Assembly: GCA_032718475.1 (NCBI GenBank)
Contig: JAUCBJ010007891.1
Location: 1-59,590 of the forward strand
DNA length: 59,590 nt
Direction of reading: 5' to 3'
Source: Nemertoderma westbladi
Lineage: Eukaryota > Xenacoelomorpha > Nemertodermatida > Nemertodermatidae
Shown here: positions 31,336-42,934 of the stretch, piece by piece
Numbering within the stretch: the first letter of the stretch is position 1
Layout: every line of letters starts with the position of its first letter
Translations under genes and position numbers: made by a program
The notes under the pieces: model-generated
What the model was told of the DNA's origin: nothing
The model's input: only the letters and a program-made list of their open reading frames with translations
Database searches by the model: none

Positions 31336-31698
31336 CTTGGGTACGGGTAGCTCTATTAAAAATGGATACCATCTGGAAATCAGATCTCTCCAGGCACCTG
31401 AAAACTAAGTTCTTTCGAGCCACAGTGGAAAGTGTATTTTTATACGAGGGTGAGACCTGGACACTGACTAAAAAGTAAAGTAAAGTAAAGTAAAAAGTAA
31501 AGACAAGGTCATACCAAATCTACTTCTCTGGCAACCAACTCATGGAAAGCGAAGTCGTGGATGACCGGCCATAACATATATATCAACTTGAAAGGGATAC
31601 TGAACTTGGGAGAAACTAAATTGCGACAACTAAGGAGAATCGGGAAGCCTGGAAGGATCTCATTTCCACTGTTCAAGTTCGCTCGACCTAGTAGTAGT
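31336..31698 (+). mobile_element. F2 LINE fragment, 3' end
   Basis: It matches the plus-strand F2 element (37353-37433 joined to 40632-41049) from GGGTAGCTCTAT to the (TAG)n tail at 31689-31698. About 130 bp in the middle are missing and replaced by an AGTAA-type microsatellite (31478-31500). Several stops break the C-terminal frame (GKRSRG, ITYI, LISTVQVRST remain readable). Confidence 0.85.
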
Positions 31699-32009
31699 AT
31701 AGAGAAAAGAGAAATAATTCCTAAAATCGGATAATCAGTTATTATTTAATCATTGATAATATCGGTGTTTACAGTAAGCATATTATATATTTGTATAACT
31801 TAGGCTAAACTTATATACCGGTATTCAGTGATTGATCCTAGTCTGTAGTAATAATACTGTTATATATACTATATTCTAACACTCGATATATACCCACGTT
31901 ATATTGAGTAACAATATTTGGTAACTACGAGACTGACAGTTGATACTGATTTGCCCTAGACTTACTTTAACTGTTATTATCGTGATAAGCATTCAACTGT
32001 AAATAAATT

Positions 32010-34012
32010 ATGTCTTACCCAAAACAAACAATGTCAGATAGTCTCTTGGAACAGACGATCTGTGACCCAGATCAAAGTGTAGAAAGGCCCCGACTGAGGT
32101 CTAAGTCCCCTCCTACTGTAAGAAAGGCCATCCCTACAGTAGTTGTCTAGGACCCTAGGTTAGTGAAGCACCATAGGTCTATTATAGGGACTAGGGCTCA
32201 AGTTAAGCGAGACCAAGCGACAGCTGTAGAACAGCAGCCGTGCTCTGACCGAGAGGTTATTTCTCAACCACTCTAGTCTCAGTAACTCTAGTTTCAGCAC
32301 TGAAGAGTTAACGCCCGAGATCGGATCAAAGATAGAAGAAGTGGTTTACCCTGACCCACTCCTGATCCTTCCTGGGGCAGTGCTCACTCGAGTTCTTCTA
32401 GCCATAGAAGAACATCAAGCGGACTGGATGAGAAATAAGCGGTCAACCCGGGAAAGTTACGCCGGATACACTCTCGAGGAATTAAAGTCTATTGTTGAAA
32501 TACAATGGAACTTTCCCGGACCCGGACTACTGTTTAACTTATCTGAAGCTGCCTGGGAGGACCAGAGATCCCGCTGTATGGAAGAGGTCATCAGCCGGAT
32601 ATGTCCAGGGATTCTTCAACTCCCTGGGGCAAATGGAAACCCAGTTATTCCGAAGACAACTGGAACCTACAGAGCAGGTAGAACTGCTATACCAAGTGAG
32701 AGAATGGATATTGAGGATCAGATTAATCCTGTCAGCGTTTGAAGAAGCCTCGAAGTGAAGTCAAGATACATCTCTGCAGGTGGCAGTATAGACTTGGTTC
32801 CAACGAGTGAATGTTAAAGTCCAGGGAACAACCCAATGGAAGGTTCAGTTAGTAGAGCAACTAGCCTACGGAGAATCTACAGATGCAGTCTTCTATTATG
32901 GGGAAAGCGAGTATCCGAAAGACCTCCAAAGAGGGATGCTGTTGACATCTATTTATCTGATTATTAACGATTCATAGGTGACAAAGAGCTGAGGAGACCC
33001 CTAGCCGGACTTCACCCCAACAGTGAGGCAGCCAACTTAATTTTAGATTCATTGGATGCCCAGATGATAGAAGCGGAGCATGCTATGATAGATGAAGACA
33101 TTCTTATCGCGTTGGACAAGGAGGAACAAATAAAGAAAGGATTAATAGAAGATAGGAAAAGAACAACAGCCGCAGAGGCAGAACTAAAAGATGCAGCGAC
33201 GGAAGTGGATCGGAAGGTGGCAGCAGCAGAAGTAGAACTTAAAGCTGCCACAGTAGAAGCTGAAAAGAGAGCAGATGAAGCAAAGGCACAATTAGAGTTA
33301 GAGAGCATTCAGGCGAGACAAGATCTCTTAAGTGAACAAAGGGCAGCGACTCAGATGCAACTCCTAAGTCGATCTACTCCTCGAAGACATGGATTTACCT
33401 CCTCAGATGAAGGTACTACCAGGGATTCCGATTGTAGAAGTAACAAATCCCATTCAAACGGACGTAGAAGAATGCCCAAAGGACATAAGTTACCTAACTT
33501 ACCCCCCCCCCCCCCCCCCCCCATTGAGAAGGGAATTAGCTAATGTAGACTTAAGAGATAGAGAGTCAATAACTCAAGTAGTACGAGCAGATAGACTCCC
33601 TACTATAGAAGATGAGCCAGAAATAATTAGGCCTGCTATCAAAACTACTCCTTTAATGGAGACACTTTTACTGCCTGAATACAACTCTGAATTCCCTTTA
33701 CACAGTACCAAACTTCCCTTGGCCAGAAGACAAATTACCGAGTCTCAGACTGGTATTAATACCGAGAAAAATCTGTTCCTCAAGGGAATATCACCTGTAG
33801 CCCCGATGTGCCATCCAGCTACTATGTTGGCAGCTCACGTACCCGTGGTCGAGTGGATGGAGGAAGGGCGGCAGGAGTTAAAAGAATTACTCGGACAGTT
33901 AGCCCAAACAAAGGCTAAATCTACTGAACAAGTCCGAGATTTAGAAGGAACTGTTCAATTATTAAAGGAAACAGTACGAGACAGTAAAATAGAGTTGCAA
34001 GACGTGCAGTAA
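32010..34012 (+). pseudogene. Gag-like coiled-coil polyprotein remnant (probable BEL/Pao type)
   Basis: An ATG at 32010 starts a short frame (MSYPKQTMSDSL) that stops near 32150. Frame 1 is then open over 32341-32742 (YAGYTLEELKSIVEIQW and GPGLLFNLSEAAW) and 33052-33543. The latter is an Ala/Glu/Lys-rich coiled coil of repeating A-E-x-E-L-K-A-A type. At a 21-C run (33502-33522) it meets frame 2 (33389-34012), which carries the continuation and ends at a stop with a second coiled coil (WMEEGRQELKELLGQL). Layout and composition parallel the minus-strand gag at 34092-42934. No nucleic-acid-binding knuckle is visible. It is a remnant with at least two stops and one frame change. The family is inferred from similarity of organisation, not from a diagnostic domain. 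Confidence 0.45.
33502..33522 (+). repeat. 21-nt poly-C run inside a gag-like frame
   Basis: It encodes a run of Pro in either of two frames. The upstream coding frame (frame 1) and the downstream one (frame 2) meet at this run, so its length decides whether they are joined. Confidence 0.9.
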
Positions 34013-34091
34013 CACATCGCTCTCGAACGCGATAAATTAGTTAATATACAAATGGGTATACGACCACCCCCTATAACAGTGTGTCAGCCCT

Positions 34092-35607
34092 TTAGGCCTG
34101 AAGTAACTCATGCGCAAGGTGTGGTGCCCAACAGGTATCTAATGTCCGCACTTGAACCCTTCGCTGTTCTGAACTCAGCTCCTTGAAGCATCTACAGCTG
34201 TCCAACTTATGATCATCTGCTTCCTTTAGTAAACAAAATTGACACCCTACAAATCTCTCTGGCAACTCCTGTTGCTTCGTCCTGGGTCTATCTGACCTCT
34301 CACCTGACCATACTCGCGAGTCTGGTCTAAAGGCAGGGGCACTCGGATTGTATTTGTCGATCGAGTTAAATGTCACAGTTGGTTTGTCTTCGTCGAAACT
34401 CACCATTGACCTTCTGATAGCAGGCTTGGTCTCCCTCAAGTTTTCTTCTGAGAAATTCGACTTCATCTCTGCTACCGCGTCTGTGGCTATCATGTCGTGG
34501 ATATGTCTGAGCGTCAATACCTTGTCCTGTCCCTCCAGTTTTTTTTTTCTAATTTTCGCCACTTTTGTCAAAAACGCAGGTTTAGGCGTCTTATTATACT
34601 CTTCAAGACTTCTGCGTGATCACCATGATGGGGTAGATTCACCATCTTTAAAATATCTAGGGCGTTCGAGATGGCGTTGGCTAAGTTCAACAGCTCCAAT
34701 GGGGTCGTAATTTTTCCGCCCTTGCCCAAATCCTTCACTATTGACTGCACCATTTTGGTTTTATTTCCGTAGATGTCGCTAAGTGTCTTCATCATCAATT
34801 CAAATGCTCTCTCATTACCGACGAAGTTATCGGCAATGGCTCTTGGTTCCCGATAGAGCATTTGCAATAGATAATTTAATTTTCCATTAGGGGCAAAGGT
34901 ACTGTTGGTCAACTGCTCATTGACATACGTCTTAAATGTCCTCCAATGCTTATGGTTGCCCATAAACTTCTGAGGTTGTTGCGCCGGCAATCCCTGCCAG
35001 GCGGCAAACTTACCAATGTCCCTGAGGATGGCATCATTCCGAGTCATCAAGTTGGTCAACTCTGCAGGGTTGTTGCGTCCGACCTCTTCCCGAGGGTTCA
35101 TACTTACCTGCTCTACCATAGTCTTTCCTCCATCCGGGTTTGGGATTTCTGACACCTCAAATCTTCCTCTCCGTCACTCGAGTCAGTGTTGTTTCCCAGA
35201 TGTCGTAGCGGTTTGCAAGCTGAAGCCCAAATCCAAGCTTCTTCTGTAAATCTATCGTCCGAGTGCAAGAAATTAGGACGGTAGGGACAGGTGTTCTTAC
35301 CTGAGGCCTTTGTGGTATTGTTGCCCCAATATGCGTACTCGTGCACCAGGCTGGGCTTCATCTTGTTCTTGTCTGCTGGGATTAGAATTAGCCCTTACCT
35401 GAGCTGCTTCACTCAGCTGTAGATTGTTAAGCATATCCATTATAGGCTGGATGTGTGGTGATATAGCTTGCGCTAGACTGGCGCTTAACTCCTCCCTTGT
35501 GATGAATTCCTGACTAGCTCCGCTGAGCTGTCGGCTCTATTTGGCTAAGACGTTGCCTTTCATATGATCCTTCTTCCGGTTTAACCCGGAAGTTTTCCTT
35601 TTCCTTC
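34092..35607 (-). pseudogene. BEL/Pao-type Gag, C-terminal part (DUF1759-like and zinc-knuckle-like)
   Basis: Minus-strand frames. From about 35607: FRVKPEEGSYERQRL, which directly continues the gag broken at 41058. Then, after a frame change, SASLAQAISPHIQPIMDML. The frame 34568-35155 holds a DUF1759-like Gag core: KFMGNHKHWRTFKTYVNEQL, KLNYLLQMLYREPRA and LMMKTLSDIYGNK. The next frame (34092-34571) has TLRHIHDMI and a CQFC ... DDHKLDSC ... C motif resembling the zinc knuckle of BEL/Pao Gag. It would form the capsid of a retrotransposon particle. Frameshifts and stops, plus an F2/F1 insertion on the 5' side, show decay. Pol is not found immediately downstream. Confidence 0.7.
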
Positions 35608-37433
35608 CTTATAAACAAAAAGTGGAGAAATAGCATGATCAACTGCGAGGCATACAGCTCGTTCAACCTAATTGGTTCGGACCACAGAATTGTGACTGCA
35701 GAGATCAGACTCAGTTTGAGAGCCAGCAAACCCAGGACAAGCAAGCAAATCAACTATGACTGGGAGAAACTCAGAACTGACAATGCTGTAAAGGATGCTT
35801 ATACAGTAGAAGTTCAAAACCGCTTTGAAGCACTTCAGTCAATGGATGAAGACCAATCCACCGATTCAATATACCAGAATATAATAACAGCCCACAAGGA
35901 ATCAGCTAAGAGGCATATCCCCCTGAAACCTAAACGAAAACAGTATGTGCCATGGCAAAACTCTGAGGTTACTTGTAAGAGAGAAGATCTTAAGATAGCC
36001 TACAAAGTTAAAACCGAACAACCAACAACCGAAAACATTAACAAGGTTGAGAAAGCTAAGGACGATCTTAAATTGGCCTACAACATCAGCCAGGAAAAGT
36101 ACATACAGGATAAAACTGAAGCAATTACAACTGCTCACAAACAGCAACAATCAAGACTTACCTGGCAAACTGTAAATGAGGTATCTGGTCGGAAAAGTTG
36201 TGCAAAGGGGCGCCTCAAAGCCGATAGTCCTGAAGAACGTGTTGGGAAGTGGAAAAATCACTTCAGCAACTTGCTTGGGCAGCCACCAAACATTGAGGTC
36301 AGCCCTACAAGGAAAATATATGACAAGACACTACCTATAGAAACAGGGGACTTCACAACTGCCGAACTCCAAAGAAGCATTAAAAGCATGTCCAATAATA
36401 AAGCGAGTGGATTAGATGAAATCCCAGCGGAGGTATGGAAAACCGGAGTGCTAAATAGACCATTATTGAATGTTTGCAACCGGATGTTAAAAGGGGAAAA
36501 GCCACCACCAATTTGGACTAAAGGTCAACTAAAGCCTCTCCCCAAGAAAGGAGACCTCGGCATACCAACAAACTATCGTGGGATCTGTCTGCTTGTGGTA
36601 GCTGCCAAAATATACAATAAAATGATTCTATATAGGATTAGGCCTCACATAGAGAAACTACTGCGTAAGAGCCAAAACGGATTTCGACCAAGTAGATCAA
36701 CAATAGCTCAGATACTTGCACTACGGAGACTGATTGAAGGAATTAAGTCAAAGAATCTCCCCGCAGTCATGACTTTTGTGGACTTCAAGAAGGCATTCGA
36801 CTCCATCCATAGAGGTAAAATGTTTGAAATCCTAAGAGCTTATGGAATACCAGAAGTAATTGTTGCTGGCATTGGATTGTTATATTGTGACACAGAAGCG
36901 CAGGTACTCTCACCAGATGGTGAAACTGAGTTTTTCTCAATCCTGGCTGGTGTACTGCAAGGTGACACATTAGCACCATTACTATTTGTAATTGTGCTGG
37001 ATTACGCAATGAGGACGGCCACAAAGGGTGAAGATCTGGGATTCACACTTCAAGAATGCAGAAGTAGTAGATATCCGGCAACTACAGTCACAGACACCGA
37101 CTTTGCGGATGACATCGCCCTGCTCTCTAATACGCTAGCAGATGCACAGCTTCTACTAAATAAAGTGGAGAGGGCTGCTAAGGAGGTTGGATTGCATATA
37201 AATGCTACCAAGACCGAATTCATGACCTTTATTGTTGATGGAAACTTGACAACCATTGATAATAATCAACTAAGGAAGGTAGATGACTTCCAGTACCTTG
37301 GATCGTGGATAGAGAGTAGCAAAAAGGACATAGAAGTTAGGAAAGCAAAGGCTTGGGTAGCTCTATCAAAAATGGATACCATCTGGAAATCAGATCTCTC
37401 CAGGCACCTGAAGACCAAGTTCTTTCGAGCCAC
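35608..37433 (+). mobile_element. F2 LINE, first part (endonuclease end and RT)
   Basis: A plus-strand LINE, 5' truncated inside its endonuclease (WRNSMINCEAY, GSDHRIVTAEI), inserted in the BEL/Pao gag. It is flanked by TTTCCTTC at 35600-35607 and 41050-41057. The frame opening at 35635 is continuous for about 600 codons to the break at 37433: linker, KASGLDEIPAEVW, KSQNGFRPSRSTIAQ, FVDFKKAFDS, GVLQGDTLAPL, TDFADDIALL and LGSWIESSKKD. The break is the insertion of an F1 LINE. The rest of F2 is at 40632-41049. Apart from truncation and insertion the RT frame is intact, so it was young when it was interrupted. Confidence 0.9.
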
Positions 37434-40400
37434 TACTACTACTAGGATCGGCATGCTGCATTGCAGCTGCATTTTTAAGAATGCTGTGCCGGCTTGTCAA
37501 CAAAATTGCACCGCCACAACTCCCTATCACCCATGACATTTGCTAGATCATCCGCATCTTTAAGGCCAGTGTCCTTTAAGATGCGTCTCAAGAAAGTCAT
37601 GGGCTGTCCACCATGCTTATTTACTCCATGAGGCTGCCAAAGTACAAGATTATGCACTGGCTGGTCCTCACGGCGAAAGCAATGTCCTGCAAAGCGGAGG
37701 CGATTTTGTTCTAGTGTCAAGCTTGGGGGAACCAATGAGACACCTCCAATGTTATATAGTGTCTGGTTGGAGATGTGTGCATTGTACTTGACACAATGTA
37801 CCCGGCGAAGCATTCTTGTGAATGTGCCATCCAGAGATTTGGTGTCCTCAGCAGTTAGAGCCCAGCATGGACTCCCGTAGAGGAGTACTGGAACTACTGC
37901 TGCTCTAAATAATCGGACCTTAAGTTTCCGATTAATTCTAGGTGACTTCCAAATCCTGGAAAGCCTATTCAAGGCTGCCCATGCCTTTCCCTTACGTATT
38001 CGAAGGTCCTCACCTGACTTCCGGATCCATGATCCCAGGTAACAGAAGTCGTCCACATGCTCAAGCATACCATCCTTTGAGCTTATGCTCATCCGATCAG
38101 AGACTTGCTGAGGACTTTCAAAGTTAACTGTCAGAATTTTGGTCTTTCTGGAGTTAATAAAAAGACCAACACTAGAAGCAGCATGTTCTAATGAGCTGAG
38201 GAGCCGCTGGGCTCCCTCTAATGATTCTGAGAGTACTCCTAAGTCATCAGCAAAGTCTAGATCAGTTAGGTACTTGGCAGGATTTCCTCGACTTCTGGAG
38301 CCAGTAGGTGGAGTTATCATCACCCCATCATCATTATGATGATCTAAGGACATGCGTAGAACATAGTCAACCACAATAATGAACAAGAATGGTGCAAGTG
38401 TGTCTCCTTGGAGGACGCCCCATAACACTTCAAATGGTTCTGTGTCACCGTCAACAGTAGACACAAATGTTGTCGAACCATCGTATACTGATCTGATTGC
38501 TGCAATAATTTCATCAGGAATCCCATATAATGAAAGTATGCTGAACATACGTGAGCGAGAGACTGAATCAAAGGCCTTGAAGAAGTCAACAAAGATAACA
38601 GCCAGATGCCTGTCTTTCTTTTTTGATAACTCTTCAATTATCCTTCTAAGTGCCAAAATGGGCTCCATGGTCCCACGACCTTTACGGAACCCATTCTGAT
38701 TTCCACGTAGCAGTCTCTCAATGGGATCCCTGATGCGATTTAATAGAATTCTATTGTATAGTTTTGCAGCAATCGAGATCAATGAGATTCCCCGAAAAGA
38801 ACCATAGAGTGTTAGGTTGCCCTTCTTGGGAACTGGCACCAACTTATTTGTTTTCATTTCTTGTGGGACTCTTGTTGTACGGTACATGTCTACTATGATG
38901 GGATAGATGAGCTTTAAACACTCAGGTATTTTAAAGACCTCAGGGGGAACACCATCTACTCCACTGGCACGATTGGTCTTAATGCTCTTTGCAGCAGCCT
39001 TCACTTCTGCAAAGGAGATATCGCCAATGGGAATATCTGGGAGTACAGACTCAGACACTTTTACTTCTATAAAGTTATCAGGCAATCAGAGACTTGCTGA
39101 GGACTTTCAAAGTTAACTGTCAGAATTTTGGTCTTTCTGGAGTTAATAAAAAGACCAACACTAGAAGCAGCATGTTCTAATGAGCTGAGGAGCCGCTGGG
39201 CTCCCTCTAATGATTCTGAGAGTACTCCTAAGTCATCAGCAAAGTCTAGATCAGTTAGGTACTTGGCAGGATTTCCTCGACTTCTGGAGCCAGTAGGTGG
39301 AGTTATCATCACCCCATCATCATTATGATGATCTAAGGACATGCGTAGAACATAGTCAACCACAATAATGAACAAGAATGGTGCAAGTGTGTCTCCTTGG
39401 AGGACGCCCCATAACACTTCAAATGGTTCTGTGTCACCGTCAACAGTAGACACAAATGTTGTCGAACCATCGTATACTGATCTGATTGCTGCAATAATTT
39501 CATCAGGAATCCCATATAATGAAAGTATGCTGAACATACGTGAGCGAGAGACTGAATCAAAGGCCTTGAAGAAGTCAACAAAGATAACAGCCAGATGCCT
39601 GTCTTTCTTTTTTGATAACTCTTCAATTATCCTTCTAAGTGCCAAAATGGGCTCCATGGTCCCACGACCTTTACGGAACCCATTCTGATTTCCACGTAGC
39701 AGTCTCTCAATGGGATCCCTGATGCGATTTAATAGAATTCTATTGTATAGTTTTGCAGCAATCGAGATCAATGAGATTCCCCGAAAAGAACCATAGAGTG
39801 TTAGGTTGCCCTTCTTGGGAACTGGCACCAACTTATTTGTTTTCATTTCTTGTGGGACTCTTGTTGTACGGTACATGTCTACTATGATGGGATAGATGAG
39901 CTTTAAACACTCAGGTATTTTAAAGACCTCAGGGGGAACACCATCTACTCCACTGGCACGATTGGTCTTAATGCTCTTTGCAGCAGCCTTCACTTCTGCA
40001 AAGGAGATATCGCCAATGGGAATATCTGGGAGTACAGACTCAGACACTTTTACTTCTATAAAGTTATCAGGCAATACCCTGTCATTATTGAGGAGCTTTT
40101 CAAAGTGGGCTTTCCAACCATTGAGGCGATCGGCTGGTGATTCAGCCTTAACCTTGGTGGTTGGTTGGCTTTTCCGCCCAGTAAGCAGATTGATCGATTT
40201 CCATGCCTGGGATGATTGCCTGCTGTCGTCAGCATCATTAATGGCATCAACCTGTTGGTTTATTAGCTCCTGTAGATTAACAGAGTACTGCCTGTTCAGG
40301 GACCTAGATGCAGCTTTAACTGCATTCTTGGCCGCTGTAGTCTGTTTGAGTCGGGACTCTTTCTGCGCCTTATGAAGGTCATTTCGGCACTTCTGAATTT

Positions 40401-40620
40401 TGTTGTCAGTCCAGGGGGCCCTTTTCCTGTTTCGAGGGTATACAGGAACTGTTTCTGCAGCTGCTAACTTAACTGCTTCTGTAAAGGCAGTATAGCCCTC
40501 ACAGTGATCTGCCGCCTCAGAGGCAAGAGCCTCATACCTGTTGCTCAGCTGTAGTGTGAAGCTGGATCTCACACTTGGCTGTTGCAACAGAGAGGACCAG
40601 TCATGCCGTGGCAAGGCAGA
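37434..40620 (-). mobile_element. F1 LINE inserted in F2, with an internal tandem duplication
   Basis: A minus-strand F1 copy with (TAG)n tail at 37434-37443, flanked by TTTCGAGCCAC at 37423-37433 and 40621-40631. The right border shares TTTCG with the F1 sequence itself, so the 5'-truncated end was joined at a microhomology. The RT frame 37475-39085 is open for 536 codons and nearly identical to that at 26296. A second frame (39067-40614) covers the end of the endonuclease, the linker and part of the RT. The frames overlap because 989 bp are duplicated. Without that duplication this would be one unbroken endonuclease-end/linker/RT frame, lacking only the 5' part. Confidence 0.9.
38097..40074. 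repeat. 989-bp perfect-looking tandem duplication inside the F1 copy
   Basis: 38097-39085 is repeated at 39086-40074. Proteins read from both halves in every frame are identical, for example the 97-residue frame at 38344 and 39333. The junction at 39083-39090 joins GGCAAT to CAGAGACTTG with an AT microhomology. Confidence 0.9.
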
Positions 40621-40631
40621 TTTCGAGCCAC

Positions 40632-41049
40632 AGTGGAAAGTGTATTTTTATTCGGGGGTGAGACCTGGACACTGACTAAATCACTTGAACAACGAATTGA
40701 TGGTTGCTACACAAGACTACTAAGCGCAGCCCTAAACATCAGCTGGAGACAACACATGACAAACGCCGAGCTTTATGGTACAATACCACCTGTATCAACC
40801 ACCCTCCGTGAATGCAGATTAAGATTCAGTGGGCACAGCTGGCGAAGTAAAGACGAGGTCATACCAGATCTACTTTTCTGGCAACCAACTCATGGAAAGC
40901 GTAGTCGTGGACGACCTGCCATAACATATATAGATCAACTTGAAAGGGATACTGAACTTGGGAGAAACGAAATTGCGACAACTATGGAGAATAGGGAAGC
41001 CTGGAAGGATCTCATTTCCACTGTCCGAGTTCGCTCGACCTAGTAGTAG
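40632..41049 (+). mobile_element. F2 LINE, second part (C-terminus and 3' tail)
   Basis: It continues F2 after the F1 insertion with VESVFLFGGETWTLTK, LRFSGHSWRSKDEV, HGKRSRGRPAITYI and STVRVRST, then a stop and a (TAG)n tail at 41040-41049. The reading frame is intact from the break to the stop. The domain is the same C-terminal type as in F1 (F-x-GH-x-x-R ... RGRP). Confidence 0.9.
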
Positions 41050-41057
41050 TTTCCTTC

Positions 41058-42934
41058 GAAAAGGGTCGACGATCCATTCGCATATTCCAAACCCGAGGGT
41101 TTGGTTCGCCTGATGTTCGTCCCCTTGGAGTTTCTTCCATGAATTTGTCTGAGTTGCGGTAATAGTTTACTCGTGGAGGGCCTTCTTGATGGCGCAGATC
41201 TTGCGCAATTAGCGAGGCACTGATACCAACCGGAGTGTGATATTCAGAAAATGGTTTCGCAATCTGAGTACTTGTAATAGTCGGACCGGGTATAGGAATT
41301 CTTGTCGAAGGTGACTCACTTTTAACTGGAGATCCCACCTCTTGTTCAGCCTTCTGTTGCGCGAATAGGTCTCGCAACTCGGTACCTACATTCGCCCCAC
41401 ATTCTTCGATCATTCGCATACCCCTTTTGGCAATTTCATTCGCCTTCCTTGTTCGTTCCTCACTCTCTAAATCCAGTCTCGCACTCTCTAATTTGTCTAA
41501 TCTTCTTCTCTTGCGATTCTGGCTGCAGTTTCTTCCTCCAACCTCGCCTTCTCGTCATATAACATTCGCCTTTCTCTCTCAAGCTCAACTTCGCGTTCTT
41601 TTCATTCACGTTCTAGTTGAAATTCATGCTCCTTGTGCTAGCATTCCTTTGCTTCCCATTCGTGTTCGACTTGAAGTTCGCATTCCTTCGCTTTGCGTTC
41701 GAGTTTAAGTTTGCATTCTTTCGCTTTGTGTTCGAGTCGACGTTCGCATTCCTTTGCTTCACGTTCGAGTTGCTCGCGCTTACTTATGTCCTCCAACTCT
41801 CGCAGCTTCGCGTCCACTCTGCAGCGGTGCTCCTTTTCTCGTTCGGCTTCCTTCCTTGCCTTCGCCGCATGAAAAATTTATTTTTGTTGTTCGTCCAACC
41901 GGCGTCTTCTTTCTTCTGGGGAGTTGTGAGAAACAAGGGATCTAGCGCATATGACATTTACTCGCGTATAACATGTGCATGCGCTGTGAGTCTCCACTGT
42001 TTCTGGATGCATCGTCGGGCGGAGTAAGTGGCCTCCGCTGGATATTCTCCGTCGTCGGCAGCACTACTACTCCACTCTGCATCAACCAATTGGTGACTTC
42101 TCTCTGGTATCGGCACTTCTCTTTGTCTTGAGTCTCTTCTAGTTCTACTGGGTTCCTCAATTCCACATCACTCACTTGAGTCGCCTGCGCTTGCGAACTC
42201 CATAGTAACCAATTTTCCATCCTAACCCGTCGGAATCGCTCTGACAATGCGCAGTGCTCCAATAAGGTTGCTAGAGCCTTATCATATATCCTCGTCGCTA
42301 TGTCACCCAACTGGGACTCCACTGCTCTCTTTGCTAGAACTGCTAACTCCACTGTCTGCTTAAACAATGCTGAGTTGTACCCTTTTCTAATTCTGCTAAA
42401 CCTTCCCTTCCGATGCTACCAGAGTCGGCTAGTATCTTCCTTACCTTGTCTGTTGTCCGGGTTATATGTCCGGTATGTGCGCACAATTTTTTCTTTAATG
42501 CGATGTCTAGCTCGCCTGGCTACTCTCGCTCTCTCGCTTACCTGGCTTACACTCGGTGGACTTGAGGGATTATTACAGGAACTCTTAGTGCTCCTCACAG
42601 CCACCGGAACCACGGCATTCACCAGATCCACGGGTCTGGACACCGGGCTTTGGGCTCACACTCCAGCTAAACTGCCCTCCTTACTACTCACCTTGGGTTG
42701 GGTTGCTGTGCAATCCTGCTTTACAGTGGTTGTATGGGATCCTAATAATATTACCTCATCTTGGTCTTCTTCACTGGTCACTGTCTCGTCCTTGTGTTCA
42801 CTTACGGCAGCGTCACTCACTGCGTCATCATAGTCGGCATGGTCATCAACAGTTATGTTGACACTGTCGTCAGTTGGTGGTCCAGCCACCGTCTCATAGC
42901 TGTCCTCTAGTGCCTCCTTCTCTGAGACACTCAT
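41058..42934 (-). pseudogene. BEL/Pao-type Gag, N-terminal part (acidic region and coiled coil)
   Basis: Minus-strand frames starting at ATG 42934: an acidic Asp/Glu-rich stretch (VDDHADYDDAVSDAAVSE), a basic segment (42416-42643), and a helical region (VELAVLAKRAVESQLGDIA, 41942-42367). Next comes a very regular coiled coil at about 41590-41790 with the unit ERKAKECELQ repeated, broken by two stops. A Pro/Ser-rich part (41012-41419) ends in DRRPFSKE, at the F2 insertion. The sequence resumes at 35607. Together the two halves span about 3.4 kb, long for a Gag. The role is inferred from the DUF1759-like core downstream. The coiled coil could help assembly. Confidence 0.5.
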
